Assembly (NCBI GenBank): GCA_003167255.1
Contig: PMTR01000162.1
Location: 254-33,136, forward strand
Direction: 5' to 3'
Origin: Bryobacterales bacterium
GTDB taxonomy: Bacteria; Acidobacteriota; Terriglobia; Bryobacterales; Bryobacteraceae
DNA length: 32,883 bases
The notes beneath the pieces are model-generated. The model was not told the origin of the DNA. It worked only from the letters and a program-made list of their open reading frames with translations, and made no database searches. This document shows, in pieces, positions 8,867 to 17,335 of the stretch (within the stretch, counting starts at the first letter, position 1; every line of letters starts with the position of its first letter). The position numbers and the translations under genes are program-made.

Positions 8867-11743
8867 CTACTGGAACACGCCCGCGGCTTTGAAATCGCCC
8901 GCCTTCACGATCGAGAGGCCGTTGGGATCGATGTGCTTGCGGAAGGCCGCGTTCACCTGCTCCACGGTGAGCGCCTGCATCCTGGCTTCCAGGTCCGCAT
9001 CCCACTTCAGCGGCCGGTCGAGTTGCAGGTGCGACGCCAGCAGAGTCAGCAGCGCTCCATCCGTCGAGCGGCCCACCATGCGCGCGTCCAGGATGGCCTT
9101 CTTCGCCTCGGCCAATTCCGCCGCCGTGAAGCCGTCCTTGTACGCCTTCCTCATCTCATCCAGGAAGCATTCCTCCACCTTCGGCCCCACCTTGGGATTC
9201 AGACTGACCGTGCCCGCGAGCGTGGCCGCATCGCCTTCGGCCGGGATGGTCATGCGCGCGTTGGCGCCATAGCTCAGGCCTTCGCGGTTGCGGATGCGGT
9301 CGGAGATACGCGAAGTAATCGGCTCGCCAAACATGTAGCTGGCCAACACCATCGCCGGATAGTCCGGATCGTTCTGCGACAGTTGGAACCGCTCGCTGGC
9401 CATGAATTCGGCGTTGGCCTTATCCGGCGTTTCGATTTTATCGTTGATCGGCGCCACCTTCTTGAACGGCGTCACCAGCGATTTGTAGGCCTTGGAAGTG
9501 TTCCAGTTGCCCAGCAATTCGCCCGCGGCCTTTTGGATTTCCGCCGCATCCACCGGCCCCACCACCGCCAATACGCCGTAGTTGGCGCCGTAAAACTGTT
9601 CCTGGAATTTCCGCGCGTCTTCGATGGTCACCTTCTGGATCTCCGGCACTTGCTCTTCGCGCGTGGGCGAGTACTGCACATCGCCCTTGGCAAACGGGCT
9701 GATGTGCCGGCTCAACCGGTCCTGCGCCAACTGATTCGGCTCCGTCGGAACGACCTCCAGCGCTTTCAGCCGCTGCGTCTTGGCGCGGTCGAAATCTTCC
9801 TGTGGGAGCAACGGCTCCTTCAGCATCTCTACCGCCAGGCGCATGGCAGGCAGGAAATTCTGCGCCGGAGCCGTAATAGTGGCCGTCGCGCTCGACATCC
9901 CGCCGCCGCCACCCGCGCCGCCACGCCCGCCGCCACCGCCGCGCCCGCCGCCAAAACCGCCGCCACCACCGCCGCCGCTCACCGTCACCCGCGCATTCAG
10001 CTTGCGCATCTCTTCGGTGATCTGTTGCCGTGTATGGCTCCTCGTACCGGCCATCAGCATGCCGCCCGCGAACGACGCCGCTTCCCGCTGGCCCACCAGC
10101 GACTTGGCGTCGCCGAAGCGCAACTCGATGGTGCCCGTCACCTCGTTGTTCTCGGTCTTCTTGGACAGAACCGCCACCTTCATTCCGTTGGCCAGCTTGG
10201 AATACACCGCGCGGCTTTGAATGTTGGCGATGGCCGGATCGAAAGTCTCGCCGTGCACCACGCTCACGGTGCTCTTGTAATTCTTCATGGTGGCGTCGAG
10301 GTCGGGGGTGGCCGGCACCACCGTGCGATCCGGGTTCATATCGGGGATGTAATAACCCACCGTGCGATTGGAGGGTTTGAAATACAACTTCGCCACGCGC
10401 ACCAAGTCGGCCGGTTGAACGTCCTTCAACCGGTCGTGCTGCAGGAACATGAGCCGCCAGTCGCCCTGCGCGATGGCGTTATTCAATGCCCCAGTGGCAA
10501 TCGATTGCGGATTCGACAAGCTGTTCTCCAGCCCCAGCAGAAGCTGCGATCGCACGCGCTCCACATCGGCCGCCGTGGGTGGGTTGCTCGCCACGTCGTC
10601 GATCGCCTTGAAGATGGCATCGCGCGCCGCGTCGGGCGTTTGGTCTTTGGTCAGCGTCGCGGAAAACTCCACCAGGCCCGGGTCGTGCCGGCCCTGGAAC
10701 CCCATGTTGGCCGATTGCGCCAGCTCCGTATCCACCACGAACTTGGTGAGCCGGCCTTCGTTCGGATCGTTGGCGCCACCGCGTCCGCCCCGGCCGCCGC
10801 CGCCACCGCCGCCGCGTCCGCCGCGCCCGCCGCTGCCGTTCATGATGCCCGCCAGCACCTGCAGAGCCGCCGAATCCGGATGTCCGGCCGCCACCGCATG
10901 GTAAGCCACGATCACGTTCTGACCCTGTCCCACGCGCCGCAGCGCCACAAACCGCTCGCCATCCTGCGAAGGCTCGATGGTGTAGGTCTGATCCAGCACC
11001 CGCGCCGGCCGCGGAATGTTGCCGAGGGATTCGGCCACAAATTGCAGCGTCTTGGTTTCGTCGATCCGCCCGGTCACCACCAGCACTGCGTTGTCGGGCT
11101 GGTAGTACTTTTTGTAAAACGCCATGGGGCGCGTGTACGGCACGTTCTCCAGGTCTTCTTTCGACCCGATGGTCGACTTCCCGTAGTTGTGCCAGATGTA
11201 TGCCGTGGCCGCCACGCGCTCGCGCAGAATCGACGCCGGCTGATTCTCGCCGCGCTCCAGTTCATTGCGCACCACCGTCATTTCGGTGTCCAGAATCTGC
11301 TTGGTGAATTTTACGTTCACCATCCGGTCGGCTTCCAGGCCCAGCGCCCACTTGAGATTTTCATCGCTGGCCGACACGGTCTCGTAGTAGTTGGTGCGGT
11401 CTTCCGAAGTCGTCCCGTTCCAGTTCGCCCCGTGGGCCACCAGTTCTTCCTTGACCTTCCGGCCGTTGGTGGTCTCGATGAAATCCAGGTGTTCCAGCAG
11501 GTGCGCCATGCCGGTTTCGCCGTAGCCCTCGTGGCGCGAGCCCACCAGGTACGTCACGTTGACGGTGACCTTGGGTTCCGCCGGATCGGGATACAGCAGC
11601 ACCCGCAAACCGTTGGGATAATCATATTCGGTGATGCCTCCCATGGAGACACCCTTTTGGACGCCCGCCGGCAATGTCTGGGCAAATGCGGCCGCCAACC
11701 CGCAGACGCAGAGTACGGCGGCAAGGACGAGGATTCGTTTCAT
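8867..11743 (-). CDS. Secreted M16 family zinc metallopeptidase, two-domain (958 aa)
   Basis: A pitrilysin/M16-type protease exported through a signal peptide (MKRILVLAAV through residue 21, cut after FAQ). The inverted zinc motif HLLEH is at 81-85 and the distal ligand is Glu161 in VVRNELERGEN, the expected spacing. The second M16 half (from about residue 520) lacks the motif: LRFGDAKSLVGQREAASFAG occupies the equivalent place, so it is the usual inactive partner half. Two glycine/arginine-rich insertions are unusual, at about 300-322 and 586-613. I chose ATG at 11743 because a clean signal peptide follows; the frame is open to 12328, but that part crosses repeats and a transposase remnant. 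Product probably periplasmic. Confidence 0.92.
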   Translation of the reverse strand: MKRILVLAAVLCVCGLAAAFAQTLPAGVQKGVSMGGITEYDYPNGLRVLLYPDPAEPKVTVNVTYLVGSRHEGYGETGMAHLLEHLDFIETTNGRKVKEELVAHGANWNGTTSEDRTNYYETVSASDENLKWALGLEADRMVNVKFTKQILDTEMTVVRNELERGENQPASILRERVAATAYIWHNYGKSTIGSKEDLENVPYTRPMAFYKKYYQPDNAVLVVTGRIDETKTLQFVAESLGNIPRPARVLDQTYTIEPSQDGERFVALRRVGQGQNVIVAYHAVAAGHPDSAALQVLAGIMNGSGGRGGRGGGGGGGRGGRGGANDPNEGRLTKFVVDTELAQSANMGFQGRHDPGLVEFSATLTKDQTPDAARDAIFKAIDDVASNPPTAADVERVRSQLLLGLENSLSNPQSIATGALNNAIAQGDWRLMFLQHDRLKDVQPADLVRVAKLYFKPSNRTVGYYIPDMNPDRTVVPATPDLDATMKNYKSTVSVVHGETFDPAIANIQSRAVYSKLANGMKVAVLSKKTENNEVTGTIELRFGDAKSLVGQREAASFAGGMLMAGTRSHTRQQITEEMRKLNARVTVSGGGGGGGFGGGRGGGGGRGGAGGGGGMSSATATITAPAQNFLPAMRLAVEMLKEPLLPQEDFDRAKTQRLKALEVVPTEPNQLAQDRLSRHISPFAKGDVQYSPTREEQVPEIQKVTIEDARKFQEQFYGANYGVLAVVGPVDAAEIQKAAGELLGNWNTSKAYKSLVTPFKKVAPINDKIETPDKANAEFMASERFQLSQNDPDYPAMVLASYMFGEPITSRISDRIRNREGLSYGANARMTIPAEGDAATLAGTVSLNPKVGPKVEECFLDEMRKAYKDGFTAAELAEAKKAILDARMVGRSTDGALLTLLASHLQLDRPLKWDADLEARMQALTVEQVNAAFRKHIDPNGLSIVKAGDFKAAGVFQ

Positions 11744-11842
11744 GGATTCAGGACCTTCGCACCGGATTATATCAGGTGGCATGCCGGTCGCAAGACCTGC
11801 TCGTTCTTCGCCACCACCGAGACGCGCGTGGGGTGTCGGCGG

Positions 11843-11974
11843 AGCTTCATAAAGCATCGGGAATACATAGCGGCGAACCCGGTGAAGGCGGGACTGGAGA
11901 GGCCCGAGGAGTTCCCCTATTGTTTCCCGTACCTGGCAAGGAGGAAGGCAGCAGGGGCTAAAGCCCTGAAGTGA
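11843..11974 (+). pseudogene. C-terminal remnant of a REP-associated tyrosine transposase (RAYT)
   Basis: The plus strand encodes KHREYIAANPVKAGL, then RPEEFPYCFPYL, then RRKAAGAKA before a TGA at 11972-11974. This matches the conserved C-terminal end of Y1 transposases of the RAYT group (pattern HxxYIxxNPVKAGLxxxPEEYPYCSxYL). The catalytic HUH motif and tyrosine are absent: only about 40 codons remain, and upstream sequence in this frame does not look like the family. Palindromic repeats begin within its final codons (GGGCTAAAGCCC), as expected from the RAYT/REP association. It lies upstream of the M16 gene, on the opposite strand. Confidence 0.75.
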
Positions 11975-12281
11975 CTGCCTCCAACGGCACGGCTGAAGCC
12001 ATGCCCTGATACAAGGCATGAGCCTCGGCCTGGTCGACGCGCGGTGGGACCGGCAGGAACTCCGTACCGAAATATAGAAACTCCAGGGGCAGGCTTCAGC
12101 CTGCCAAACCCCGCGCGCGAAGCGCCCGTAGCCCGATCTTCTCACAGACATTCGGTGGTGACGCTGTGGCGCACGCACGAGTGCGCAGCCGGCCCCCAGG
12201 CCGGCTTGTCGTGAGTGACAGGCGCCTGATTCTTCGAGAGAAAAGCGGGACGAGGGCGTCCCGCGCGGACCAGGGGGTCCG
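11955..12281. repeat. Cluster of REP-like palindromes downstream of the RAYT remnant
   Basis: Perfect hairpins include GGGCTAAAGCCC near 11955-11966, GGCAGGCT-TC-AGCCTGCC at 12088-12105, AGCCGGCC-CCCA-GGCCGGCT at 12187-12206, GGGACG-AGGG-CGTCCC at 12247-12262 and CGGACC-AGGG-GGTCCG at 12266-12281. The last two share an AGGG loop and a similar stem design. Open reading through this stretch gives arginine/proline-rich peptide without domain character. Confidence 0.7.
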
Positions 12282-12364
12282 CCCTCCAACAATGCCGAAT
12301 CTCCAGCTTTGGAAAAACTAAGTGGCATTGCGCCACTTGATCGGGCCGGATGGTGTCGAGCGCC

Positions 12365-15300
12365 TTACTGAATTGGAATCAGAATAGGTGGGCTGGTCTG
12401 GCCGCCCGCGCTTATGGTGACCGGCACGCTGCTGCCCGTGGGAACACCGGCGGGGATCACGGCAGCCACCAGGTACAGACCTGGAAACTGCGGCGACAGG
12501 GACTGCGTTACCACAGCCGGCTGATTTCCGATCAGCACCTGGAGCGGGGCCACAGCGTGGGACCCCGCGGACCCGGGCAATCCGCCATCGGCTACCGGCG
12601 GACTCACGGCGCCCAGCCCCAGGCAATTGAGCACTATGGTGTCGCCGACGTGCGCCGGCGTGCTGGCGGATACCGTGTAGTAAGTGCCGTTCGGGTAATT
12701 GGCATAGTCCGTGACTCCGCCCAGGCGGTCCAGGATGGTGGGCTCGGCGGTCGCCACGTTGAAGGAGACCGGCTGGGACAGGATGGTGCCGCGCTGCACC
12801 AGAATCTGCTGGGGCGCGTTCAGACTGTTATTGGTGAGGGAATATGGGACCACCGCGTCCACCTGCGCGTCGCTGACGTAGTACAGCGGCAACGGCCTGA
12901 GGCCGATGAAGACCTGGGTGTCGACCAGCGTGGTCGCCAAGGGGAATCCGGACGTCCCCGAGGTTTCGGCCAGGCCCGAACCGTAGATGGAGATCACTTC
13001 GCCCGGCGCCAGGGAGACGAATTGGGCGCCGCCAAACACGCTGAAAACTCCCACCTCATCAAACAACGGGGGCGTCTGCGAAGCCAACGAACCACTGGTC
13101 TGCAGATCGCCCGAGATCCCGTTTGCATCCGCGGCATGGACCGCCAGATTCACGTAGGCCGAGGGATTATGCGTGTGCCAGGTGCCTTCCCAAAGTCCCC
13201 CTTGCAGAGGTGACAAGGTGGCTTGGGTATCGCCGTTGGAGAAGTCGACACTCACCGACCCGGACTGGAGTGGCATGCCGCAGTCATCTTTGACGAAGAC
13301 TCCGAGTTTGATGCCAAAGCCGGTGGAGCCGGTGAAGGCCTCGTCGGGCTCGGTAAGGATGGGCTGCAATTTGGTGGGAGTGCAGGCCGTCGTGCCGGGC
13401 GGGCCGCTGGCGCGGGCGCTGGTCCCGGGAATGCCGCCGGAAGATGTGCCGCCCGCCTTGGTCACGATCACCTTTACCGTTAACCGGCGGACGTTGCCGT
13501 CATCGAATTGCAAAGTCACGATACCTGTGTAGACTCCGGGCGCCAGCGAAGTAGTGAAGGGCTGCACCACGATGGGCATGGGATTCTGGGGATCGAGCGT
13601 GGCATCCCCAGGCAGAGTGACGATCGAAAGTCCGGAATCGGCGGACACCACCGAGCGAAACGTCTTGGCTTTGCCGCTGATGTTGTAGACCAGCACGTTC
13701 TGTGAACCGGGCGACGGCCCTCCGGCGGTGGCAGTGAACAGCAGCGATCCGGGCACGATGGCGGCTCCGGGATCGGAACCGGCTTTTTGCACCTGCAGGA
13801 CCACGGTGAGCACCTGGGGGCTGTTGGCGGCGTCGGGCGCGTCCACTTCCACCAGCCCATAGTAGGTTGTATCGCCCGCCAGCCCCGAGGGGTCCACGGA
13901 GACGGTGACGGTAGGCGGGCTCTGCGAGGGATCGGTGCTTCCGCCGGCGGAAGACACCTTGAGCCAAGCGGGAGTGGGGGTCGCGACGCCATTCACCGGA
14001 AATGGCGGGACAACCTTGGAGGCGAAGGTGACGGCTTTGGTGCCGATGTTGCGCACCGCGAAGGTCTGGGGAGGGACTACGCCGCCCTGGGCCACGCCGG
14101 TGAAAAGGAGGCCCCGCTGCGACAGCAGGATGGCCTGATCGGACGCGTTGACCGCGATAGTCACTGGGACGGAAAGGGGTGTCGCACCGGCGCCGACCGG
14201 CGTTACGCCGACCGTGCCGCTGAAAGTGCCGGGGCCGAGGCCCAGGGCGGCGGGATCGGCGGTCATGGTGAGGATGGCGGGAGAGCCCGGCGAGGCCTGT
14301 CCGGAGGTTTGGGAGAGCGTGAGCGGCTTGGCGCCCGCCGGGGTAGCGATGGTGGCGCTGGCGGTAAAGTTGAGGACGCCGCCGCCGCGGTTGGAGATGG
14401 TGAGCTTCTGACTCTGGGCGGGACTGGACTTGGCGAAAGAGAAGGAGAAGTTCTGGGGATCGAGCGGCGCCAGCGAGGGGGGCTGCGCCGCCGAAACCGA
14501 GAACGTCACCAGGATGGTGGTGACAGGCGGAATGGCGTTGGGGGCCAGAACGGTGATGGTGCCGCTGTACGTAATGTTGGTGCCGGTGGCCGGCAACCGC
14601 GATGGATCGGCGGTGACGTCGATCAGCCTGGGCGCCACGCCCGATTGCGGCGTGACCGCCAGCCAGTTGCCGCCCGAGGTGGTGCTCACCACGATAAAGA
14701 ACCCCAGTCCGGGAACGGAACCGCCCCCGGGAACCGAGCCACTGATGTTGAAACTTTGCGATTGCGTGGGAGCCCCGGTACTCTGTCCGGAGAAGGTCAG
14801 GCTGGAGGTCGAAACCTGTATCGCTGGCGGAGCCGCCAGCACCTCGCGAACGCGAAAGTTGCCGGTATCGGCGATGAGAACATTCCCAGCGGTGTCGGCG
14901 GCGAGACCCTGAATATTGTTAAACGTGGCGTTGATGGCGGGACCGCCGTCCCCGGAAAACCCGCTCACGCCGGCATTCCCCGCCAATTGGGAAATGGCGC
15001 CATTGGGAGCAATCATGTAAACCATGGGGTAGTAAACCGCGCCCCCTACACCAGGCGCCCCATAGGGCACGTAGACGTTTCCGGCTGCATCCACCGCGAC
15101 AGTGGTCGGCAGGTAAATGGATGCGTCGGTGGCTAAACCGCCATTCACGGGAGGCCCAATGGCTCCGTTGCCTGCGAAAGTGGTAACGGCGCCGGATGGC
15201 GACACTTCACGGACTCGGGAGTTACCAGCGTCGGCAATATAAAGGTTGCCTATGCCATCCAGCGCCAGACCATAGGGAGAGCTCAGGCAAGCGCCATTGC

Positions 15301-17140
15301 CGCCGCAGGATTTCGCGCTGCCGGCGTAAGTGGTTGCCACGCCGCTGGGAGTCACCTTTTGTACGGTACTGGATTGGGAATCGGAAAGATAGATATTGCC
15401 GGACGGGTCCACCGTCACACCCACCGCCTCGAATCCCTTCACTGGAGAGCTGATCGTGCCTTGCGGCGTTACTTCGCGGATCTCGCCATTCAGGGAGTCG
15501 CCGATGAAGAGATTGTTCAGTCTGTCGACGGCTAAGCTGGCGTAAAACAAGTAAAGAGAGGCTAAGTTTGCCTGCCCCCCGTCGCCTTGGCCGCCGGTGA
15601 TTCCATTCCCGGCGAGAGTTTTGATGATGCGCGGATTCCCGGGCGCCACCTCATAAACCCTGTCGTTACCCTCGTCCGCGATATATACATTGCCCACCGC
15701 GTCCGCGGCGACGGCTGACGGAAAATGGAACGTGGCGGAAGTGGAGGGCCCGCCATCGCCGGAAAAGCGGAACTGGCCGCTGCCGGCCGTTGTGTTGATG
15801 ATTCCCGCCGTGGTAATCGCGCGGATTACATAATTACCAGCGTCGGCGAAATATACATTTCCGGCTGTGTCGACGGCCAGGCCCGTGGGTGAGCTCAACA
15901 ACGCATTGCGCGCGGGCCCGCCATCGCCGGAGTAGCCCACGCCGGCGCTGCCGGCCAGGACGTGTATGATGCCGTCAGCCGTAACTTTACATATCATGTT
16001 AACGGACGAGATATAGAGATTATTCAGAGAATCGACGGCGACGCCCTCCGGTTCAAGTGGCGACCTGGTGGCGGCGGCTCCGTCGGACGCGTTGCCGCAA
16101 GTACGGCTGCCGGCTACGGCAATGAACACTCCGCCGGGAGGGACTTTGTAAACCCGGCAAGCGTCAGGGTCGGCGATATACACGTTGCCCAAGGAGTCGG
16201 CGGCCACCCCGGTAGGAAATTTGAGAGCGCCGTTGCCGGCGAGAGTGCTGATGATGCCGGCGGGCGTGATCTTGCGCACGCTGCTGTCTTTTTCACTTGG
16301 GTCGCAATCGCCGACATACACGTTGTTCAAATTGTCGACGGCCACGGCTAACGGCTGGATGAATGTGGCGAAGATAGCCTGCCCGCCGTCTCCGGTAATG
16401 CCAGATCCGCCGGAACCCGCTATGGTGTTGATGATTCCGTCCGTGGTGATCTCGCGGATGCGGAGATTGTTGGTATCGGCGACATAGATGTTGCCTGCGC
16501 TGTCCAGCGCAAGGGCATACGGACCGTCCAGCGATGCGTTGACTGCCGGGCCTCCATCTCCGGAGAACCCGGCGATCCCATTGCCGGCAACCGTGGTCAG
16601 GATTCCGGAGGGGGAAATCCGGAGGATCCGATTATTGCCCGGATCGGCAATGTAGTAGTTGCCGTTCTTGTCGACCGCGACGTCCAGGGGGTCGATCTGC
16701 GCTTGCGGCGCCGGTCTGCCGTCCCCGGTGAATACGAAATCGGCGCCGGCGAGTGTCGTCACGATCCTCTGCGGAGCTGGAGTTGTGGCGCTGCCGCCGA
16801 TCGATATCGAAAACGACCTTGGCGCGGAGCGATTGCCCGCCGTATCGCTCACCGCAACGTTGAACTGGAAAGGGCTCCCCGGAGCGAAAATGGGCGTGCC
16901 GCCAACCACTCCGGCGGCAGCGTCGAGCGTGAGGCCCGGCGGCAGGGATCCGCTGCTGACGGTCCAGTTGTAGGGCGGCACGCCACCGGTGGCTGCCAGG
17001 GTGGCTGTATACGGGCTGCCGACTGCTCCGCCGGCCAGCGACGCCGCGGTCACGGTCAACGGCGATACCGTCTGGCCGCCGGCTATGACTCCCATCGTCA
17101 AAAAGGAAAAGAGCCCCAATGCGACGGACGCGGTACGCAT
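12365..17140 (-). CDS. Giant secreted NHL-repeat protein with Solibacter C-terminal domain, copy 1 (1591 aa)
   Basis: A probable exported surface or extracellular protein. Residues 1-23 form a signal peptide. About 24-115 is a putative Ig (He_PIG) domain (LAATGGVPPYNWTVSSGSLPPGLTLD). About 125-770 holds many NHL repeats, each with a GDGGPA..A.L..P..vAvD..GN.YiAD..N.rIR pattern, expected to form beta-propellers. About 772-1215 contains three or four Ig/BACON-like modules (SLTFSGQ, GGNWLAVTPQSG). An Ig-like domain starts near 1251 (CTPTKLQPIL). The end, about 1368-1591, is the Soli_cterm domain (APGEVISIYGSGLA, YYVSDAQVDAVVPY, final SPPILIPIQ). I chose ATG at 17140 for its signal peptide; the open frame to 17281 reads through a TonB-receptor remnant. 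Ligand unknown. Confidence 0.88.
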   Translation of the reverse strand: MRTASVALGLFSFLTMGVIAGGQTVSPLTVTAASLAGGAVGSPYTATLAATGGVPPYNWTVSSGSLPPGLTLDAAAGVVGGTPIFAPGSPFQFNVAVSDTAGNRSAPRSFSISIGGSATTPAPQRIVTTLAGADFVFTGDGRPAPQAQIDPLDVAVDKNGNYYIADPGNNRILRISPSGILTTVAGNGIAGFSGDGGPAVNASLDGPYALALDSAGNIYVADTNNLRIREITTDGIINTIAGSGGSGITGDGGQAIFATFIQPLAVAVDNLNNVYVGDCDPSEKDSSVRKITPAGIISTLAGNGALKFPTGVAADSLGNVYIADPDACRVYKVPPGGVFIAVAGSRTCGNASDGAAATRSPLEPEGVAVDSLNNLYISSVNMICKVTADGIIHVLAGSAGVGYSGDGGPARNALLSSPTGLAVDTAGNVYFADAGNYVIRAITTAGIINTTAGSGQFRFSGDGGPSTSATFHFPSAVAADAVGNVYIADEGNDRVYEVAPGNPRIIKTLAGNGITGGQGDGGQANLASLYLFYASLAVDRLNNLFIGDSLNGEIREVTPQGTISSPVKGFEAVGVTVDPSGNIYLSDSQSSTVQKVTPSGVATTYAGSAKSCGGNGACLSSPYGLALDGIGNLYIADAGNSRVREVSPSGAVTTFAGNGAIGPPVNGGLATDASIYLPTTVAVDAAGNVYVPYGAPGVGGAVYYPMVYMIAPNGAISQLAGNAGVSGFSGDGGPAINATFNNIQGLAADTAGNVLIADTGNFRVREVLAAPPAIQVSTSSLTFSGQSTGAPTQSQSFNISGSVPGGGSVPGLGFFIVVSTTSGGNWLAVTPQSGVAPRLIDVTADPSRLPATGTNITYSGTITVLAPNAIPPVTTILVTFSVSAAQPPSLAPLDPQNFSFSFAKSSPAQSQKLTISNRGGGVLNFTASATIATPAGAKPLTLSQTSGQASPGSPAILTMTADPAALGLGPGTFSGTVGVTPVGAGATPLSVPVTIAVNASDQAILLSQRGLLFTGVAQGGVVPPQTFAVRNIGTKAVTFASKVVPPFPVNGVATPTPAWLKVSSAGGSTDPSQSPPTVTVSVDPSGLAGDTTYYGLVEVDAPDAANSPQVLTVVLQVQKAGSDPGAAIVPGSLLFTATAGGPSPGSQNVLVYNISGKAKTFRSVVSADSGLSIVTLPGDATLDPQNPMPIVVQPFTTSLAPGVYTGIVTLQFDDGNVRRLTVKVIVTKAGGTSSGGIPGTSARASGPPGTTACTPTKLQPILTEPDEAFTGSTGFGIKLGVFVKDDCGMPLQSGSVSVDFSNGDTQATLSPLQGGLWEGTWHTHNPSAYVNLAVHAADANGISGDLQTSGSLASQTPPLFDEVGVFSVFGGAQFVSLAPGEVISIYGSGLAETSGTSGFPLATTLVDTQVFIGLRPLPLYYVSDAQVDAVVPYSLTNNSLNAPQQILVQRGTILSQPVSFNVATAEPTILDRLGGVTDYANYPNGTYYTVSASTPAHVGDTIVLNCLGLGAVSPPVADGGLPGSAGSHAVAPLQVLIGNQPAVVTQSLSPQFPGLYLVAAVIPAGVPTGSSVPVTISAGGQTSPPILIPIQ

Positions 17141-17335
17141 CCATCGCGCACCGGTCCTTCCCGGGTAGCTCCGCCGCCTGTGCCTTCCGCCCCTTGCTGT
17201 CCCCACAGCCCCTCCTCGCAGAGTCTCAAATGTATCACTACCGCCGGCGTTCCCTCGTATTACTATTTTCGCCCCCACCATGAGTTGGTTCTGCCTTGCG
17301 GTTTCGGCTAGTCTAACACGAAAAGATAGAACGCC
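17141..17335. other. Gap between the two NHL genes
   Basis: This 195-nt spacer separates the stop of copy 2 from the start of copy 1. It contains the TonB-receptor tail remnant at 17260-17311. No terminator hairpin with a T-run is visible after copy 2, so read-through into copy 1 is possible. A GAAGGA at 17155-17160 (minus strand) is a poor, distant ribosome site for the start at 17140. Confidence 0.5.
17260..17311 (-). pseudogene. Remnant of the 3' end of a TonB-dependent receptor gene
   Basis: On the minus strand this stretch reads LAETARQNQLMVGAK, matching the end of the intact receptor at 21821-25069, LTETAREIQLMVRVKW. By hand alignment about 40 of 52 bases agree with 21821-21871, including CCTTGCGGTTTC and CACCATGAG on the plus strand, with one indel. 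It lies directly upstream of NHL copy 1, where a receptor gene would be expected if the array were built from receptor/NHL units. The stop codon is lost by the indel. Confidence 0.7.

Larger units (their letters stand above)
11744..12364. other. Intergenic region with transposase remnant and palindromes
   Basis: This 621-nt gap lies between the NHL-repeat gene and the M16 peptidase on the minus strand. It contains a plus-strand RAYT C-terminal remnant (about 11843-11974) followed by palindromes up to 12281. No intact gene is visible. The promoter for the M16 gene should be within 11744-11840, but I see no clear hexamers. A short minus-strand frame at 12142-12336 only translates repeat sequence. 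Confidence 0.6.

Noticed and set aside
8738-11974. Very long plus-strand open frame (1078 codons) opposite the M16 gene
   Set aside because: It is antisense to a clear M16 protease, is rich in His/Arg/Gln/Pro and has no domain except its last ~40 codons, which are the separate RAYT remnant. GC-rich codon use leaves antisense frames open.
12142-12336. 64-codon minus-strand frame in the intergenic repeats
   Set aside because: Its peptide is a direct translation of palindromic repeats; no ribosome site and no family resemblance other than repeat-derived sequence.
13787-15136. 449-codon plus-strand frame inside NHL copy 1
   Set aside because: Gly/Arg-rich shadow of repeated coding sequence on the other strand, without domain features.
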